A stretch of DNA of 10,619 nucleotides from SIG565 sp964607025 (GCA_964607025.1 CAZSIL010000037.1:1-10619); one strand, 5' to 3'. Shown: positions 1 to 8,112, counted from the stretch's first letter. The notes: a model not told the origin generated them from the sequence alone. Translations and numbers: made by a program.

Positions 1-702
1 ATTTACATTTTGCCGCCGCCAGTCGCCTAAATCAAGCGGCACATGTACCGTTTGTTTATATTCGCCATAGGACGTTTCATCAAAAGATACAGCGGTGGTG
101 GGATAAAAATAATCGTCTAAATGAACCCCGTCCACCGAATAGTTTTCAATAATCTCCCTGACACCCTTTAATATAAGTTTTTTTACTTCGTTTTCGGCTG
201 GATTCAAATATATACCATTTTCTGTTATACATACATTTTTATCGTTTTCTGTGTTATCATCTGTAAGCCACTGCTTTGCAGGACTGTCAACGGGTAAAGT
301 GTTTATATCATTACTCACCATCGATACCCTATACGGATTTATCCATGCGTGTATTTTTATACCACATTTATGCGCAGCATTTACCATATATTCGAGCGCA
401 TCACCATTGTACGCTTCTACGTATTTGCTTTGCGGATAAATTTCACTTTTATATACCGCATCACAAAAGGGACGGACGTGGACGAATATATTATTTATAC
501 CCATATCCTTGCATTTTTCTATGCATTTATCAAACTCTTCTTCAAAGTTTTTCTCTGCAAAATTGCCCAATTCACTATATGTTAACCAAACCCCTATCAT
601 TTCTCCTTTTTGCTCAGGTGGGTTGTCGTTTTGCAGTGTCTTTTGTTTGCATCCCGTAAACAATAAGCAAAATGTAATTACAAATACAAGTATCCTTCTC
701 AT
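1..702 (-). CDS. GHL10 (DUF187/YngK-like) glycosyl-hydrolase-like lipoprotein, partial
   Basis: No stop codon occurs over 234 codons, and the C-terminus lies beyond the left edge. The protein starts MRRILVFVIT, with a hydrophobic segment ending in the lipobox LFTG-C18, so it is a predicted lipoprotein anchored outside the cytoplasmic membrane. Next come family hallmarks of the GHL10/DUF187 TIM-barrel: an EMIGVWLTY first strand, NNIFVHVRPFCDAVYKSEIYP, KIHAWINPYRV and VDGVHLDDYFYPT. The last holds the acidic pair typical of the active-site face. Members are thought to cleave cell-wall or other glycans, but the substrate is not well established. The ATG at 700-702 follows TCCCTTT (read AAAGGGA on the minus strand) with a short 4-base spacer. 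It begins only 15 bases after the stop of the last phage gene, with no terminator between, so co-transcription with the phage operon is likely. It could be the original host neighbour or operon cargo. Confidence 0.9.
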   Translation of the reverse strand, partial: MRRILVFVITFCLLFTGCKQKTLQNDNPPEQKGEMIGVWLTYSELGNFAEKNFEEEFDKCIEKCKDMGINNIFVHVRPFCDAVYKSEIYPQSKYVEAYNGDALEYMVNAAHKCGIKIHAWINPYRVSMVSNDINTLPVDSPAKQWLTDDNTENDKNVCITENGIYLNPAENEVKKLILKGVREIIENYSVDGVHLDDYFYPTTAVSFDETSYGEYKQTVHVPLDLGDWRRQNVN

Positions 703-717
703 GCCGTCCCTTTCTTG

Positions 718-2736
718 CTATACCGTTTCTTTATACATAAACGTTAGCTTGTTAAGTTTTATATTGCCGTACGCTCTGATTTTAACGCTAATCCCTAAGC
801 ACCTTACAAGCGGTAAAATTTTGTAATAATACGATGATTTTTTGCCGTTATATTTAATATTTATGACAACATTTTTAACAGTATCACCTGTTTCGTTATC
901 AAGTTCTATAAACACATCTCGCTCGGCAAAAACGCCTAAAAATAATTTTGTGAATAATTTTTTATCATAGTAGTTATTATCATAAAAACATCCCGTTGTG
1001 AGTGTGCTTTCGGTAACCTTTCGCTGAATTGCAAGCGCGGCATCCAAATATTCATCGATGCCATCTTGCCCACTAAGTGAAGCCATATAATAATACGCGC
1101 TGTCCTCAATAGCGCAAACCGTATTCACAGAGTTTTTACCTGCATACGCGGCTTTTACCAAAACCGCATCGGGAAATTCCCAGTAAAACCACGCCGCCGC
1201 AGTTACAAATTCTCGATTGGTTTGCAGCAGTGTACCAGATAAATCCAGCACGTAAACCTTGTTTTTCAAAAACAGAAAATACTTCCTGTTACAATAGCAA
1301 GATGCGGCAGCGGAAAAATCCTCGTTCTCTAAATTCTCATCTATTGAACGCGACATATGATATACAGCCACCGCGCCGTAATCACTAAGGGCATTAAGTG
1401 TATATACCTTGTTGTCACTGTTTGCCCATACCAAACGGTTTTCGCAAAGTGCTATGGTTTTGGGTAAATCACAACCTATACTGGCATGTAGGTGCGTTAC
1501 CGAAAATTTATTAGATGCACAATCGGCACAATATATTTCCTTTTCCTTAAAAATTACCAAATCCTTATTCTGACGCGCAAGTCCCGTAATTTTTTGTGAT
1601 GGGTTGCCAACCAAATAACTGTTGCCCTCGGGAAAATAGAGTGGATTATCCTTTGCGCTCACACAAATTCGCGATGGGTGATATTTATTTCCTGCGAGGC
1701 ATAAATATGCTCCCGCTTCGCGTGAAGAATACCAAATACTCTTATCCATAGATGCAAATTTTATATCGTTTTCGGGACTTTTTATTCTGACTGTAACCAC
1801 GATATTATTATCTTTATCGGCAACCAATGGCGGTATAAAATTTTTAAATCGTAAAAATCCGCCCGATGGCACAAAGGTTGCATAAATTATTTCTCCGTTA
1901 TGAGTTATCGTTTGCGATGTGTTAGTGTTGGGATTTACTGTAAAAGAGAGCACTTTGTCTTCCTCTAAATAAACTTTACAGTTAAAATACTCAAGATAAC
2001 CTTCCTTAATAAGCCCGGGAGGAAGTTCGAACCAAGTCGATACACCGTCTGATGTATAGGTGCATTTAAAAGAATTATTCAGCATATTTATCGGCTCTTT
2101 ATAAGATGGTTCAGGAAGCGTCATACCCGATTGACTGTAAAGATAACCCCTGCCGTCAACCATATATTCGGGTATATACATATCATCGGGATTAATTGTA
2201 ATCCACTCGTTGAGTTCTGCGCTGAGTTCATACATTTTAAGAGAATATGCTTCTTCTTTGTTTTGAGCGAGTGCATTATGCACACTCACAAGCGCATAAA
2301 CTCCGCAACCTAATTTTTGAGTTGCCGAAAACACGGTTATAGACTCAGGACGATTATATTCTTTGTTTGATGAGCGAGTGAAGTTAAGCGGTGCTATCTT
2401 TAACGTCTTTCCGTCTTCACTTAATAAATAGAAGTTATAAACCATATACTGTGTTGGCTCCTCGCTCGAAAAAACTGCAACTTGATAATATTTACCATTT
2501 AAGAAAACCGATGCATTGCAAATATCGGTTTCATTAATATGATTCTCATCTTCGTTATAAAAAGATTTGCCTTCGGTAAGTTTCATATTAGGACGGTTAA
2601 TAATGGCATCCGCCGAATATATCATATTCTTACAGTCGGCAACCGTTGTATCTTCTCTCAATAAATCCATACCACTGTTAAAACCGTCGACCGTAAACTT
2701 TTTTTCTTTTTTAATTTCAAGTTTAGGATATTTCAT
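718..2736 (-). CDS. Phage tail-hub/head-closure protein, P22 gp10-like beta-propeller
   Basis: A 672-residue, beta-rich protein without signal peptide or membrane segment. Residues 383-450 carry a pattern I associate with P22 gp10-type DNA-stabilisation/tail-hub proteins and their relatives in Clostridia prophages. The pattern is ITGLARQNKDLVIFKEKEIY, then a short strand, HASIGCDLPKTIAL, then NRLVWANSDNKVYTL. Repeated short strands with 'NKVYxL' spacing (442-447, 492-497) suggest propeller blades. The C-terminus (about 583-672) looks like a beta-sandwich domain. In P22, gp10 binds below the gp4 adaptor and closes the filled head. Here the gene directly follows an adaptor-like gene (11-base gap), which supports that role. 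The ATG at 2734-2736 has an A-AGGGGGG ribosome site overlapping the end of the upstream gene. It ends in TAG, the only non-TAA stop in the operon. A more general phage tail protein is the alternative. Confidence 0.72.
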   Translation of the reverse strand: MKYPKLEIKKEKKFTVDGFNSGMDLLREDTTVADCKNMIYSADAIINRPNMKLTEGKSFYNEDENHINETDICNASVFLNGKYYQVAVFSSEEPTQYMVYNFYLLSEDGKTLKIAPLNFTRSSNKEYNRPESITVFSATQKLGCGVYALVSVHNALAQNKEEAYSLKMYELSAELNEWITINPDDMYIPEYMVDGRGYLYSQSGMTLPEPSYKEPINMLNNSFKCTYTSDGVSTWFELPPGLIKEGYLEYFNCKVYLEEDKVLSFTVNPNTNTSQTITHNGEIIYATFVPSGGFLRFKNFIPPLVADKDNNIVVTVRIKSPENDIKFASMDKSIWYSSREAGAYLCLAGNKYHPSRICVSAKDNPLYFPEGNSYLVGNPSQKITGLARQNKDLVIFKEKEIYCADCASNKFSVTHLHASIGCDLPKTIALCENRLVWANSDNKVYTLNALSDYGAVAVYHMSRSIDENLENEDFSAAASCYCNRKYFLFLKNKVYVLDLSGTLLQTNREFVTAAAWFYWEFPDAVLVKAAYAGKNSVNTVCAIEDSAYYYMASLSGQDGIDEYLDAALAIQRKVTESTLTTGCFYDNNYYDKKLFTKLFLGVFAERDVFIELDNETGDTVKNVVINIKYNGKKSSYYYKILPLVRCLGISVKIRAYGNIKLNKLTFMYKETV

Positions 2737-2747
2737 AAAGTCCCCCC

Positions 2748-3092
2748 TTAACGCGGCAAGGTATCACAAACCTGCCCTAAGGTTGACTTAGCGCGGGTTC
2801 TCATAGAACTATAGACGTTGGCGAAAAACGCCTGTTTTTGTGTATCCCCCAAAATCAGAGCCAACCACATAGCCGTACCGTTGCACAGCGCCGACTTTGA
2901 AATGGCGGACAACTCAATGTTTCCGCTTAATGATTTAATATCGGAAGCGGTATCGGATAAATCAAGTATAACCTTGTTTAAGCAACACAAGAAATTCTTT
3001 TGAAATGCATCGGAATTATTAAGATTTTCTCCATAATCGTTAATACCTAAGAGAGTTACTGTTTCGTTATAAACTTCCTTTACTGTCAACAT
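2748..3092 (-). CDS. Phage head-tail adaptor/connector-like protein
   Basis: A 114-residue, mostly helical protein (MLTVKEVYNETVTLLG...). It has N- and C-terminal helical segments rich in Leu and Ala and no membrane segment. Size, helical content and position directly after the portal gene fit the adaptor proteins that form a ring under the portal (P22 gp4, HK97 gp6 and SPP1 gp15 classes). The sequence alone does not allow a confident family assignment. The ATG at 3090-3092 lies inside the portal gene, giving a 26-base overlap, and follows a strong GGAGGGG site within portal codons, so its translation is probably coupled to the portal's. An unusual Cys pair (FLCCLNK) lies in the first third. 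It could alternatively be called a hypothetical phage protein. Confidence 0.65.
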   Translation of the reverse strand: MLTVKEVYNETVTLLGINDYGENLNNSDAFQKNFLCCLNKVILDLSDTASDIKSLSGNIELSAISKSALCNGTAMWLALILGDTQKQAFFANVYSSMRTRAKSTLGQVCDTLPR

Positions 3093-4692
3093 CTGTCCCC
3101 TCCATTTCTTTAATTAATTCGCTGATATTCGGTATCATACCCTTTGGCAGACGCTTTAGGTATTGAATCGGTGTTATAGCACCTTTACTGAGCAAATTAT
3201 CCAATACACTCACCGTTGTTTCTTCACTAAACGATGCGCCTGAAGAAATCTCGGCAGTGGTGTTTATAATTAAGTCTTTATAGCGCTCACCCTCAAAATC
3301 CAAATACCACACTCCGTTTTGGTCGTTAATCTTTATACGGCGGTGTCCGTACTGCATAATCCAAAATTCCGCCCATATACGCGATACCTCTTCAAGAAAA
3401 GCAAAATATCTGGTTTCCAGCATTGCAAGAGGTAGTTTTGCAGCATTACGAAGTTGAATTATTGCTGAAGTATTATCAGGATTAACGTCCCCTAGCGCCG
3501 CCGCATTAGCGCCATTTTGCGCTAAGGTATTGCTTATAAGCGGCTCTACAATACCTGAAAAGTTTCCCGCATTATCGGGTGGAGATACATACCTGATGGC
3601 ATTTGCAACGTCATCCGATGTACCGTAAATTTTGACTATTTGTCCCGGGTCATTGGTGATTTCACCGTCAATTATATCCCCGTTTACCACCATTGTCGGC
3701 ATACCCGTAGTCATTGCCGACCACACACCCGATGTTATCATACGGTTTATGGCTATCTGATTTGGTATCAAATAAGTGATTTCGCTGTCGCCATAACAAC
3801 TGTTGTTTCTGGTTTCCCAACAGAATTTAGCCAACGGATATAACCTGACGCCTATATCCCATTTATCCCTTATTACCGCCTTCTCGGTAACGCGACAGGC
3901 ATAAATTTTATAATTGCCCTGTTCGTCGTATTCTTTCCAAAGTCGAGTAAGCACCGTTATTTTTTCGTCAACCCCATAGTCGTTAATATCGAACTGTGGA
4001 TTTTTAGAATACTGAAGAGATTCTCTTAGAATCTCATCGGCACTTTTCTTTGTAGCAATAATAATATATGGCTGTTTTTGTATATCTTCTATATACGGGT
4101 CGCCAAAATATACGTTTTCTATTTGTAACACCTCGGACATAATATCGCCTCTAATAGCAACCTTTTTGGTATCATCGGCGTAAAGTCCCGTAGAAATGTT
4201 AGGGTCCCAATATGTATATATAATACCTGTTCCGCCGATATAGGCATTTTTAAGTGCTTTTTCGGCTAAAATGCCAAGTTTTAATCGCTCAGCGGTTACC
4301 TTTTGATAGTCATTAAGTGCCGACATTACAAGTGCTACTTCTTCGGTATCGGTAAGATGCGCGGCAGGAACACTTTTACCCGCCGACAACTGTTTTCTGT
4401 AATCATTAACCTTATCGCGAATCCCCAAGGTTTCGGGCACACCTTCGGCCGAATAAGAAATACTGATGGGGCCCGATAAAAGCACCGACATTTTATAGTC
4501 ACCTATACGCTTGATTATATTGTGGCGTACAAGCGGACGGTCATTCGAGCATTTAGCACCATACCATTGGTCACCTACGTAAAATCGCTCGTTGATTTTA
4601 TTTTGCTCATATAAGCCCTTAGTGCCTATACTGTTTTTAGATTCAACACCTTTCCTATATTCTGCATATATCTGTGTCGGACTGTAATTCAT
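3067..4692 (-). CDS. Phage portal protein
   Basis: The portal forms the dodecameric ring at one head vertex, through which the terminase pumps DNA. The protein has 541 residues from the chosen ATG. It shows an N-terminal NERFYVGDQWYG segment (34-45), then RPLVRHNIIKRIGDYK (52-67), both like portals of Clostridia phages of the P22/SPP1-related types. A long alpha/beta body follows, then a C-terminal helical stem/crown region (NAAALGDVNPDN... through LEEVSRIWAEFW). I place the start at ATG 4690-4692, preceded by AGGGA at 7 bases. An in-frame GTG at 4723-4725 adds 11 residues but lies inside a stable hairpin (4717-4742), so it is less likely. The gene lies after scaffold and capsid, whereas in most tailed phages the portal follows the terminase directly. 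It ends in TAA, overlapping the adaptor gene. Confidence 0.86.
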   Translation of the reverse strand: MNYSPTQIYAEYRKGVESKNSIGTKGLYEQNKINERFYVGDQWYGAKCSNDRPLVRHNIIKRIGDYKMSVLLSGPISISYSAEGVPETLGIRDKVNDYRKQLSAGKSVPAAHLTDTEEVALVMSALNDYQKVTAERLKLGILAEKALKNAYIGGTGIIYTYWDPNISTGLYADDTKKVAIRGDIMSEVLQIENVYFGDPYIEDIQKQPYIIIATKKSADEILRESLQYSKNPQFDINDYGVDEKITVLTRLWKEYDEQGNYKIYACRVTEKAVIRDKWDIGVRLYPLAKFCWETRNNSCYGDSEITYLIPNQIAINRMITSGVWSAMTTGMPTMVVNGDIIDGEITNDPGQIVKIYGTSDDVANAIRYVSPPDNAGNFSGIVEPLISNTLAQNGANAAALGDVNPDNTSAIIQLRNAAKLPLAMLETRYFAFLEEVSRIWAEFWIMQYGHRRIKINDQNGVWYLDFEGERYKDLIINTTAEISSGASFSEETTVSVLDNLLSKGAITPIQYLKRLPKGMIPNISELIKEMEGTDVDSKGSL

Positions 4693-4716
4693 TTGTTTAT
4701 CCCTGCTTTCCGATAA

Positions 4717-4742
4717 GTTCTGCACCCCGAAGGGCGCAGAAC
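4717..4742 (-). promoter_or_regulatory. UUCG-tetraloop hairpin between capsid and portal genes
   Basis: In the minus-strand transcript the arms GUUCUGCGCCC and GGGUGCAGAAC form an 11-bp stem with one G-U wobble, closed by a C(UUCG)G tetraloop, one of the most stable RNA loops known. It starts 8 bases after the capsid stop codon. It is followed by UUAUCGG and not by a U run, so it is not a classical intrinsic terminator. The inferred role is to stabilise the 3' end of the capsid message, or to act as a partial terminator or processing site, so that capsid is made in larger amounts than portal. Because it covers the in-frame GTG at 4723-4725, it also supports the ATG at 4692 as portal start. 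Confidence 0.8.
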
Positions 4743-4750
4743 CGTTTAAA

Positions 4751-5929
4751 TTATTCTACAGTAACTGTTGCAACATCCGAAACAACTGTGCCGATACCAT
4801 CTACTGTAATTTTTACAAAGTAGTAATATTCACCTTCTGTAAGTGTTTCATCAAGCGCTAAACTTGCAGAATTCTCACCTGCAATTTTAACGGCATCATT
4901 ACCTGACGCATCAGCGGCTTTATACCACTGATAAGTAAGTTCTGCACCGTCTGCCACGGCAGTAACGGTTAATTCTTCAGCGATATTGCCTTCGTTAACG
5001 GTTACACTTTCGGGCTGAGCGGTAATAGAAACTTCGGGAGATAACCAAGCCCAGATAGCATCAAGGCCGCTTTTCTTTACGAAAACATCGTAATAGATGC
5101 GGTAATCAAACTTATATGCATCGGCATCTACGTTCTGTTCGGGTGTGAAAATACGCATATTTTCGGTTTTGCGTACAAGGTGTGCTCCTTTCTTTGGGCA
5201 AACCATCATATAAACCGATTTGCTGTTGTCTGCAGGTACGAATCCACCTGCTGCACCGTCTTTGAACTCATAAGCGGTTCTCATACGCTCCGCCATAACG
5301 GGAATAAGCGCTACACCGTTTATGGAATTTACACGAAGATTAATATCACCTTGTTTGAAATCGCTTACAATAATCTGACGGGAAATCTCGGGAGTGTTCT
5401 GCAAAAGTGCATAGATACCACCATCGATAAACGCTACAAGTTCCTCATCGTAGCCAACTTCTTTTTGTACCTCTTTAATAAGTGCGCAAAGTGTTTCAAA
5501 CGGGTGAGTGATATCCCCCGAAATTAAGTTGCTACGAGTAGCAGCAAGTCCTGCGAGTTTAGAGATTACATAGGCATCACACTCGGGAACAACCTTTGTG
5601 CGAACGTACTCGCCTAAGATTTTACCTGCAAGATTTGCAACACCTGTTTCGTCCATATCTTCGCGGTCAATCTGCAAAGAACGGGCGCGGTCCATCTGCA
5701 TTGTGTAAGATGTGTTAGATACTGTAATTGCACCGCGGGTGAAACCTGTATCGCGGTTGTAATCGGCTAATCCCTGAAAATTAATATCGGGGATAATAAC
5801 CGTTTTGGCGCCTACGAACTTTTTGCCGAAAGCGTTATCGGCAAAGAAACCGGTAGCGCTTTTCTGTGAAAAAAGCTTATCAAGCTCAGCCGAATATTTT
5901 GTCGCTGTTTCCAATGAATTGATTGACAT
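4751..5929 (-). CDS. Major capsid protein, HK97-fold type, with C-terminal Ig-like domain
   Basis: A 392-residue protein that should form the icosahedral shell. Residues 1-297 read as an HK97-type coat: an N-terminal helical arm, GAKTVIIPDINFQGLADYNR (40-59, E-loop region), DRARSLQIDREDMDETG (80-96), then a P-domain helix with VRTKVVPECDAYVISKL (109-125). The later GVALIPVMAERM and CPKKGAHLVRKTENMRIFTP read as A-domain strands. Residues 300-392 form a separate Ig-like domain (ITAQPESVTVNEG, LTYQWYK, GEYYYFVKITVDGIGTVVSD), of the kind many phages display on the capsid surface. Its core Cys positions are replaced, as is common in bacterial-type Ig folds. The ATG at 5927-5929 has an AAGGAG site 9 bases upstream. 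There is a 15-base gap to the scaffold gene, and a UUCG hairpin follows the TAA. There is no obvious N-terminal pro-domain, so a separate scaffold fits. Confidence 0.9.
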   Translation of the reverse strand: MSINSLETATKYSAELDKLFSQKSATGFFADNAFGKKFVGAKTVIIPDINFQGLADYNRDTGFTRGAITVSNTSYTMQMDRARSLQIDREDMDETGVANLAGKILGEYVRTKVVPECDAYVISKLAGLAATRSNLISGDITHPFETLCALIKEVQKEVGYDEELVAFIDGGIYALLQNTPEISRQIIVSDFKQGDINLRVNSINGVALIPVMAERMRTAYEFKDGAAGGFVPADNSKSVYMMVCPKKGAHLVRKTENMRIFTPEQNVDADAYKFDYRIYYDVFVKKSGLDAIWAWLSPEVSITAQPESVTVNEGNIAEELTVTAVADGAELTYQWYKAADASGNDAVKIAGENSASLALDETLTEGEYYYFVKITVDGIGTVVSDVATVTVE

Positions 5930-5944
5930 ATTATTTTCTCCTTT

Positions 5945-6607
5945 TTAATTCCAGAGTCCTTTTATGAACTCGTTATTTATTTCGGACGTGGTATCACCGC
6001 GCCCTAGTTGTGAACCTACACTGCTCTTTGCGATTCTCCCCCGCTCTTCTATATGCCGTTTGGCTTGGCGTGTTTGCTGATGGAGGTATCTTAGATACGC
6101 ATCAAACAAATTTCCACCCTTGATTTCTACTGCGTCGAGAACCGATGAAGGTACATCATCCTTCGATTTAATTTCAGGAAACTCACTCATTAATTCCGAG
6201 AGTCCTAAAATTTCATCGGCTTGATTTTCCCCTTCAAGCTCAATAATACGGTCTACCAACTCGCTGTTTCCCGAACAACTTTCCATTAAGTCATTTTTGT
6301 GGGCATTTCTTTTTTGGTTTTCGAGTTCGGTAATAAAGTCGGTAATATTCTTGCCACCTGATTTAGCAAGAACGCGAAGCCGTTCAAGGTCCCCGCTCAC
6401 CGTATCGTATTTGAGCCCCTTTTGTGCCAGAACAGACGCCTCTTCCATAGACAGTTCGCGCATTTCCTTATTGAATTTTACGCAGACCTTCCAGTCATTT
6501 TTTTCGGTACCGATAGTTTTCGGTGTGGTGTCCAAAGCTTCGGTTACGCCGTCAGCCGCGACGGTGTCTGGTAGCGCCGCCGCACCTTCAGTTTGTATTT
6601 TACTCAT
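5945..6607 (-). CDS. Phage capsid scaffolding protein
   Basis: A 220-residue, highly charged and mostly helical protein directly upstream of the capsid gene, the classic scaffold position. Residues 1-35 are low-complexity and Ala/Thr-rich (probably disordered). Residues 40-130 are helical and charged, with likely coiled-coil character (GDLERLRVLAKSGG, TDFITELENQ, LVDRIIELEGENQAD). The C-terminus has a basic helix (RQAKRHIEERGRIAKS), then VGSQLGRGD...EFIKGLWN. This ending resembles the GP20/DUF4355-type minor structural proteins of Gram-positive phages, where the C-terminal helix contacts the coat. It nucleates shell assembly and leaves or is degraded before packaging. No protease gene is visible, so exit of intact scaffold as in P22 is the simpler inference. 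The ATG at 6605-6607 follows an AAAGGAGA site. The stop is TAA. Confidence 0.82.
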   Translation of the reverse strand: MSKIQTEGAAALPDTVAADGVTEALDTTPKTIGTEKNDWKVCVKFNKEMRELSMEEASVLAQKGLKYDTVSGDLERLRVLAKSGGKNITDFITELENQKRNAHKNDLMESCSGNSELVDRIIELEGENQADEILGLSELMSEFPEIKSKDDVPSSVLDAVEIKGGNLFDAYLRYLHQQTRQAKRHIEERGRIAKSSVGSQLGRGDTTSEINNEFIKGLWN

Positions 6608-6634
6608 AAAAAATCTCCTTTCTATATAAAGGCG

Positions 6635-6814
6635 TTACGCCTGTTCACTGCCGTCATAGTTAAAAAAGTCACGATATTCCGCCGATACGCTCATTTTGTT
6701 CGCCGAGTGTTTAGGGGCTATTTTCGGTCCTTTTTTACCACTGTAAATATTGCCTAAAATTATCCCTAAAAGGAAAAAGGCAAATCCTGTCATAATTAAA
6801 GCTACTATTAACAT
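6635..6814 (-). CDS. Small single-pass membrane protein, unknown function
   Basis: A 59-residue protein. Residues 1-24 are a hydrophobic helix (MLIVALIMTGFAFFLLGIIL) followed by a basic stretch (SGKKGPKIAPKH) and a polar tail ending YRDFFNYDGSEQA. The positive charges after the helix predict N-out, C-in topology or a simple membrane-anchored cytoplasmic tail. I chose ATG 6812-6814 over the TTG at 6821-6823: the CGGAGG site at 6824-6829 is 9 bases from the ATG but abuts the TTG. The ATG overlaps the terminase stop as TAATG, which points to translational coupling. Small membrane proteins between terminase and scaffold are not a standard part of a head module. A holin is conceivable, but there is no partner endolysin and only one helix. 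I do not recognise the family. Confidence 0.72.
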   Translation of the reverse strand: MLIVALIMTGFAFFLLGIILGNIYSGKKGPKIAPKHSANKMSVSAEYRDFFNYDGSEQA

Positions 6815-8112
6815 TAATTCCAACCTCCGTTTATGTCATTGCGCGTTATACCGCTGTTTGCCGTATGTGCCACTCCTTCTTCCCTTTCGGGATGAAAGAG
6901 TTTTACGTCTTCAAACGCGTATCTTAGCGCATCCATTAAATGATTATTTTTATCTATGGGTAACGCTCGGTTACCCGCCGTTTTTTTATTCCATACGTAA
7001 CTTGATAGTTCTTTTAAAGTATTAACGCACTTAGGATTTACGTAAATTTTGTATTCGCAAATATTGGTAATTCCGTTTATAATACTGTCCGCACCCTTCA
7101 AGGACGGCATAATGCGGGAGATCCCCAATCTCCTTAGGTCATCGTTGCTTTTTGGCTCGGCACAGTCGGCGCGTATACGCTCTTTTGCATAACCCTTTTT
7201 CTTTATCATTTCGGCTATATCTGAATTAAGCATCCTGCATTTATAAAACTCATCGTATATGTAAATCAGTTTATCTATGGGATTAACCATAATGGCAATA
7301 AATGCTGTGGGGTCCGACGTATATCCGTAATCGAGCCCGAAAAAGTGCCGCCACTTCCATAATTGCTCTCTTTGTATATTAGGAATTTCGGCTACGTGAT
7401 TTTCGAAGACCAGCCCATCGGCAATTCCCCAATTACCAAGTCCCGCCACACTGTAACGCGACGGATTTGAATTTTTCATGCTCTCAAAAACCGCCCTATC
7501 GGTACCGTCCAAAAACTCGTTGCAAAGATAGTTTGTTGAATAGCACGAAACGTTTTTACTTTTTGTATCAAAAAAACGTTTTTTAAGCCAATGCTTTTCG
7601 CTCCAAGGGTTAAAAGTAAGTGTTGTTTGCTTAAAAAGTCCACCAGATACGCGGCCTCTTGGCACCGATAAGTCGAGTTTTTCAAAATCTTCTTCGCGCT
7701 CGATTTCAAACGCCTCCTCAATCCACACAAAACACAAATGCCCCGTATTGACTGTCGTTGATGCGAGTTTTAAAACGTCATCAAAACCGCGAAAAAGTAT
7801 TTTTTGCCCTGTGGGTTTATACACCATTTCCATTGGAGACACTGTATTTTGCCATAGATGCGCAACGTTCAATTTTTCCTGCGCCCATTTAAGTTGAGCG
7901 AAGGTTGAGTCCCTGTGTGTATTCATAACCGCGCGGACTACCAATAGATTACTGCCTTTATATTTCATAAGTCGGTATATCAGATTCAGCGCCGTTGTGG
8001 TCGATTTTTTGGAACCCTTGCCTCCTTTTAACACTCGGTAGCGGTGTTTATCGTTTCAGTAATCGTCGTAGCCACCACCCACAATATCTGAAATTTTAAT
8101 TTTTGATATCAT
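6814..8112 (-). CDS. terL: Terminase large subunit with in-frame TGA at codon 19
   Basis: The DNA-packaging ATPase and nuclease. Numbering is from ATG 8110-8112 (432 codons including the TGA). Walker A is GGKGSKKST at 30-38, Walker B is CFVWIEEA at 127-134, and the coupling motif TFNP is at 166-169. The RNase H-type nuclease follows with FGLDYGYTSDP (Asp261), RADCAEPKS (Asp316) and NHLMDALRYAF (Asp394), so both enzyme parts look complete. The frame upstream of Walker A is coding-like (ISDIVGGGYDDY-stop-NDKHRYRVLKGG) and matches the N-termini of relatives. In those, as I recall, this position is Trp (Y-x-x-F/Y-W-N). The TGA is at 8056-8058. Without readthrough, the first downstream start is GTG 8032-8034, which has no ribosome site and would give 406 residues, still keeping Walker A. 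The ATG overlaps the small-subunit gene by 17 bases. Confidence 0.88.

Noticed and set aside
276..659. Plus-strand open frames opposite the GHL10 gene
   Set aside because: They lie antisense to a frame with clear family motifs, have no ribosome sites and show compositionally odd proteins.
4693..4725. Portal starting at GTG 4723-4725
   Set aside because: The codon lies within the UUCG hairpin and lacks a ribosome site. ATG 4690-4692 has an AGGGA site at proper spacing.
6815..6823. Membrane protein starting at TTG 6821-6823
   Set aside because: The CGGAGG site abuts this TTG with no spacer, but is 9 bases from ATG 6812-6814.
8056..8058. Alternative genetic code with TGA read as Trp across the region
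   Set aside because: maf ends in TGA immediately before rlmD. The phage genes use TGG for all other Trp positions, and no other in-frame TGA interrupts a gene.
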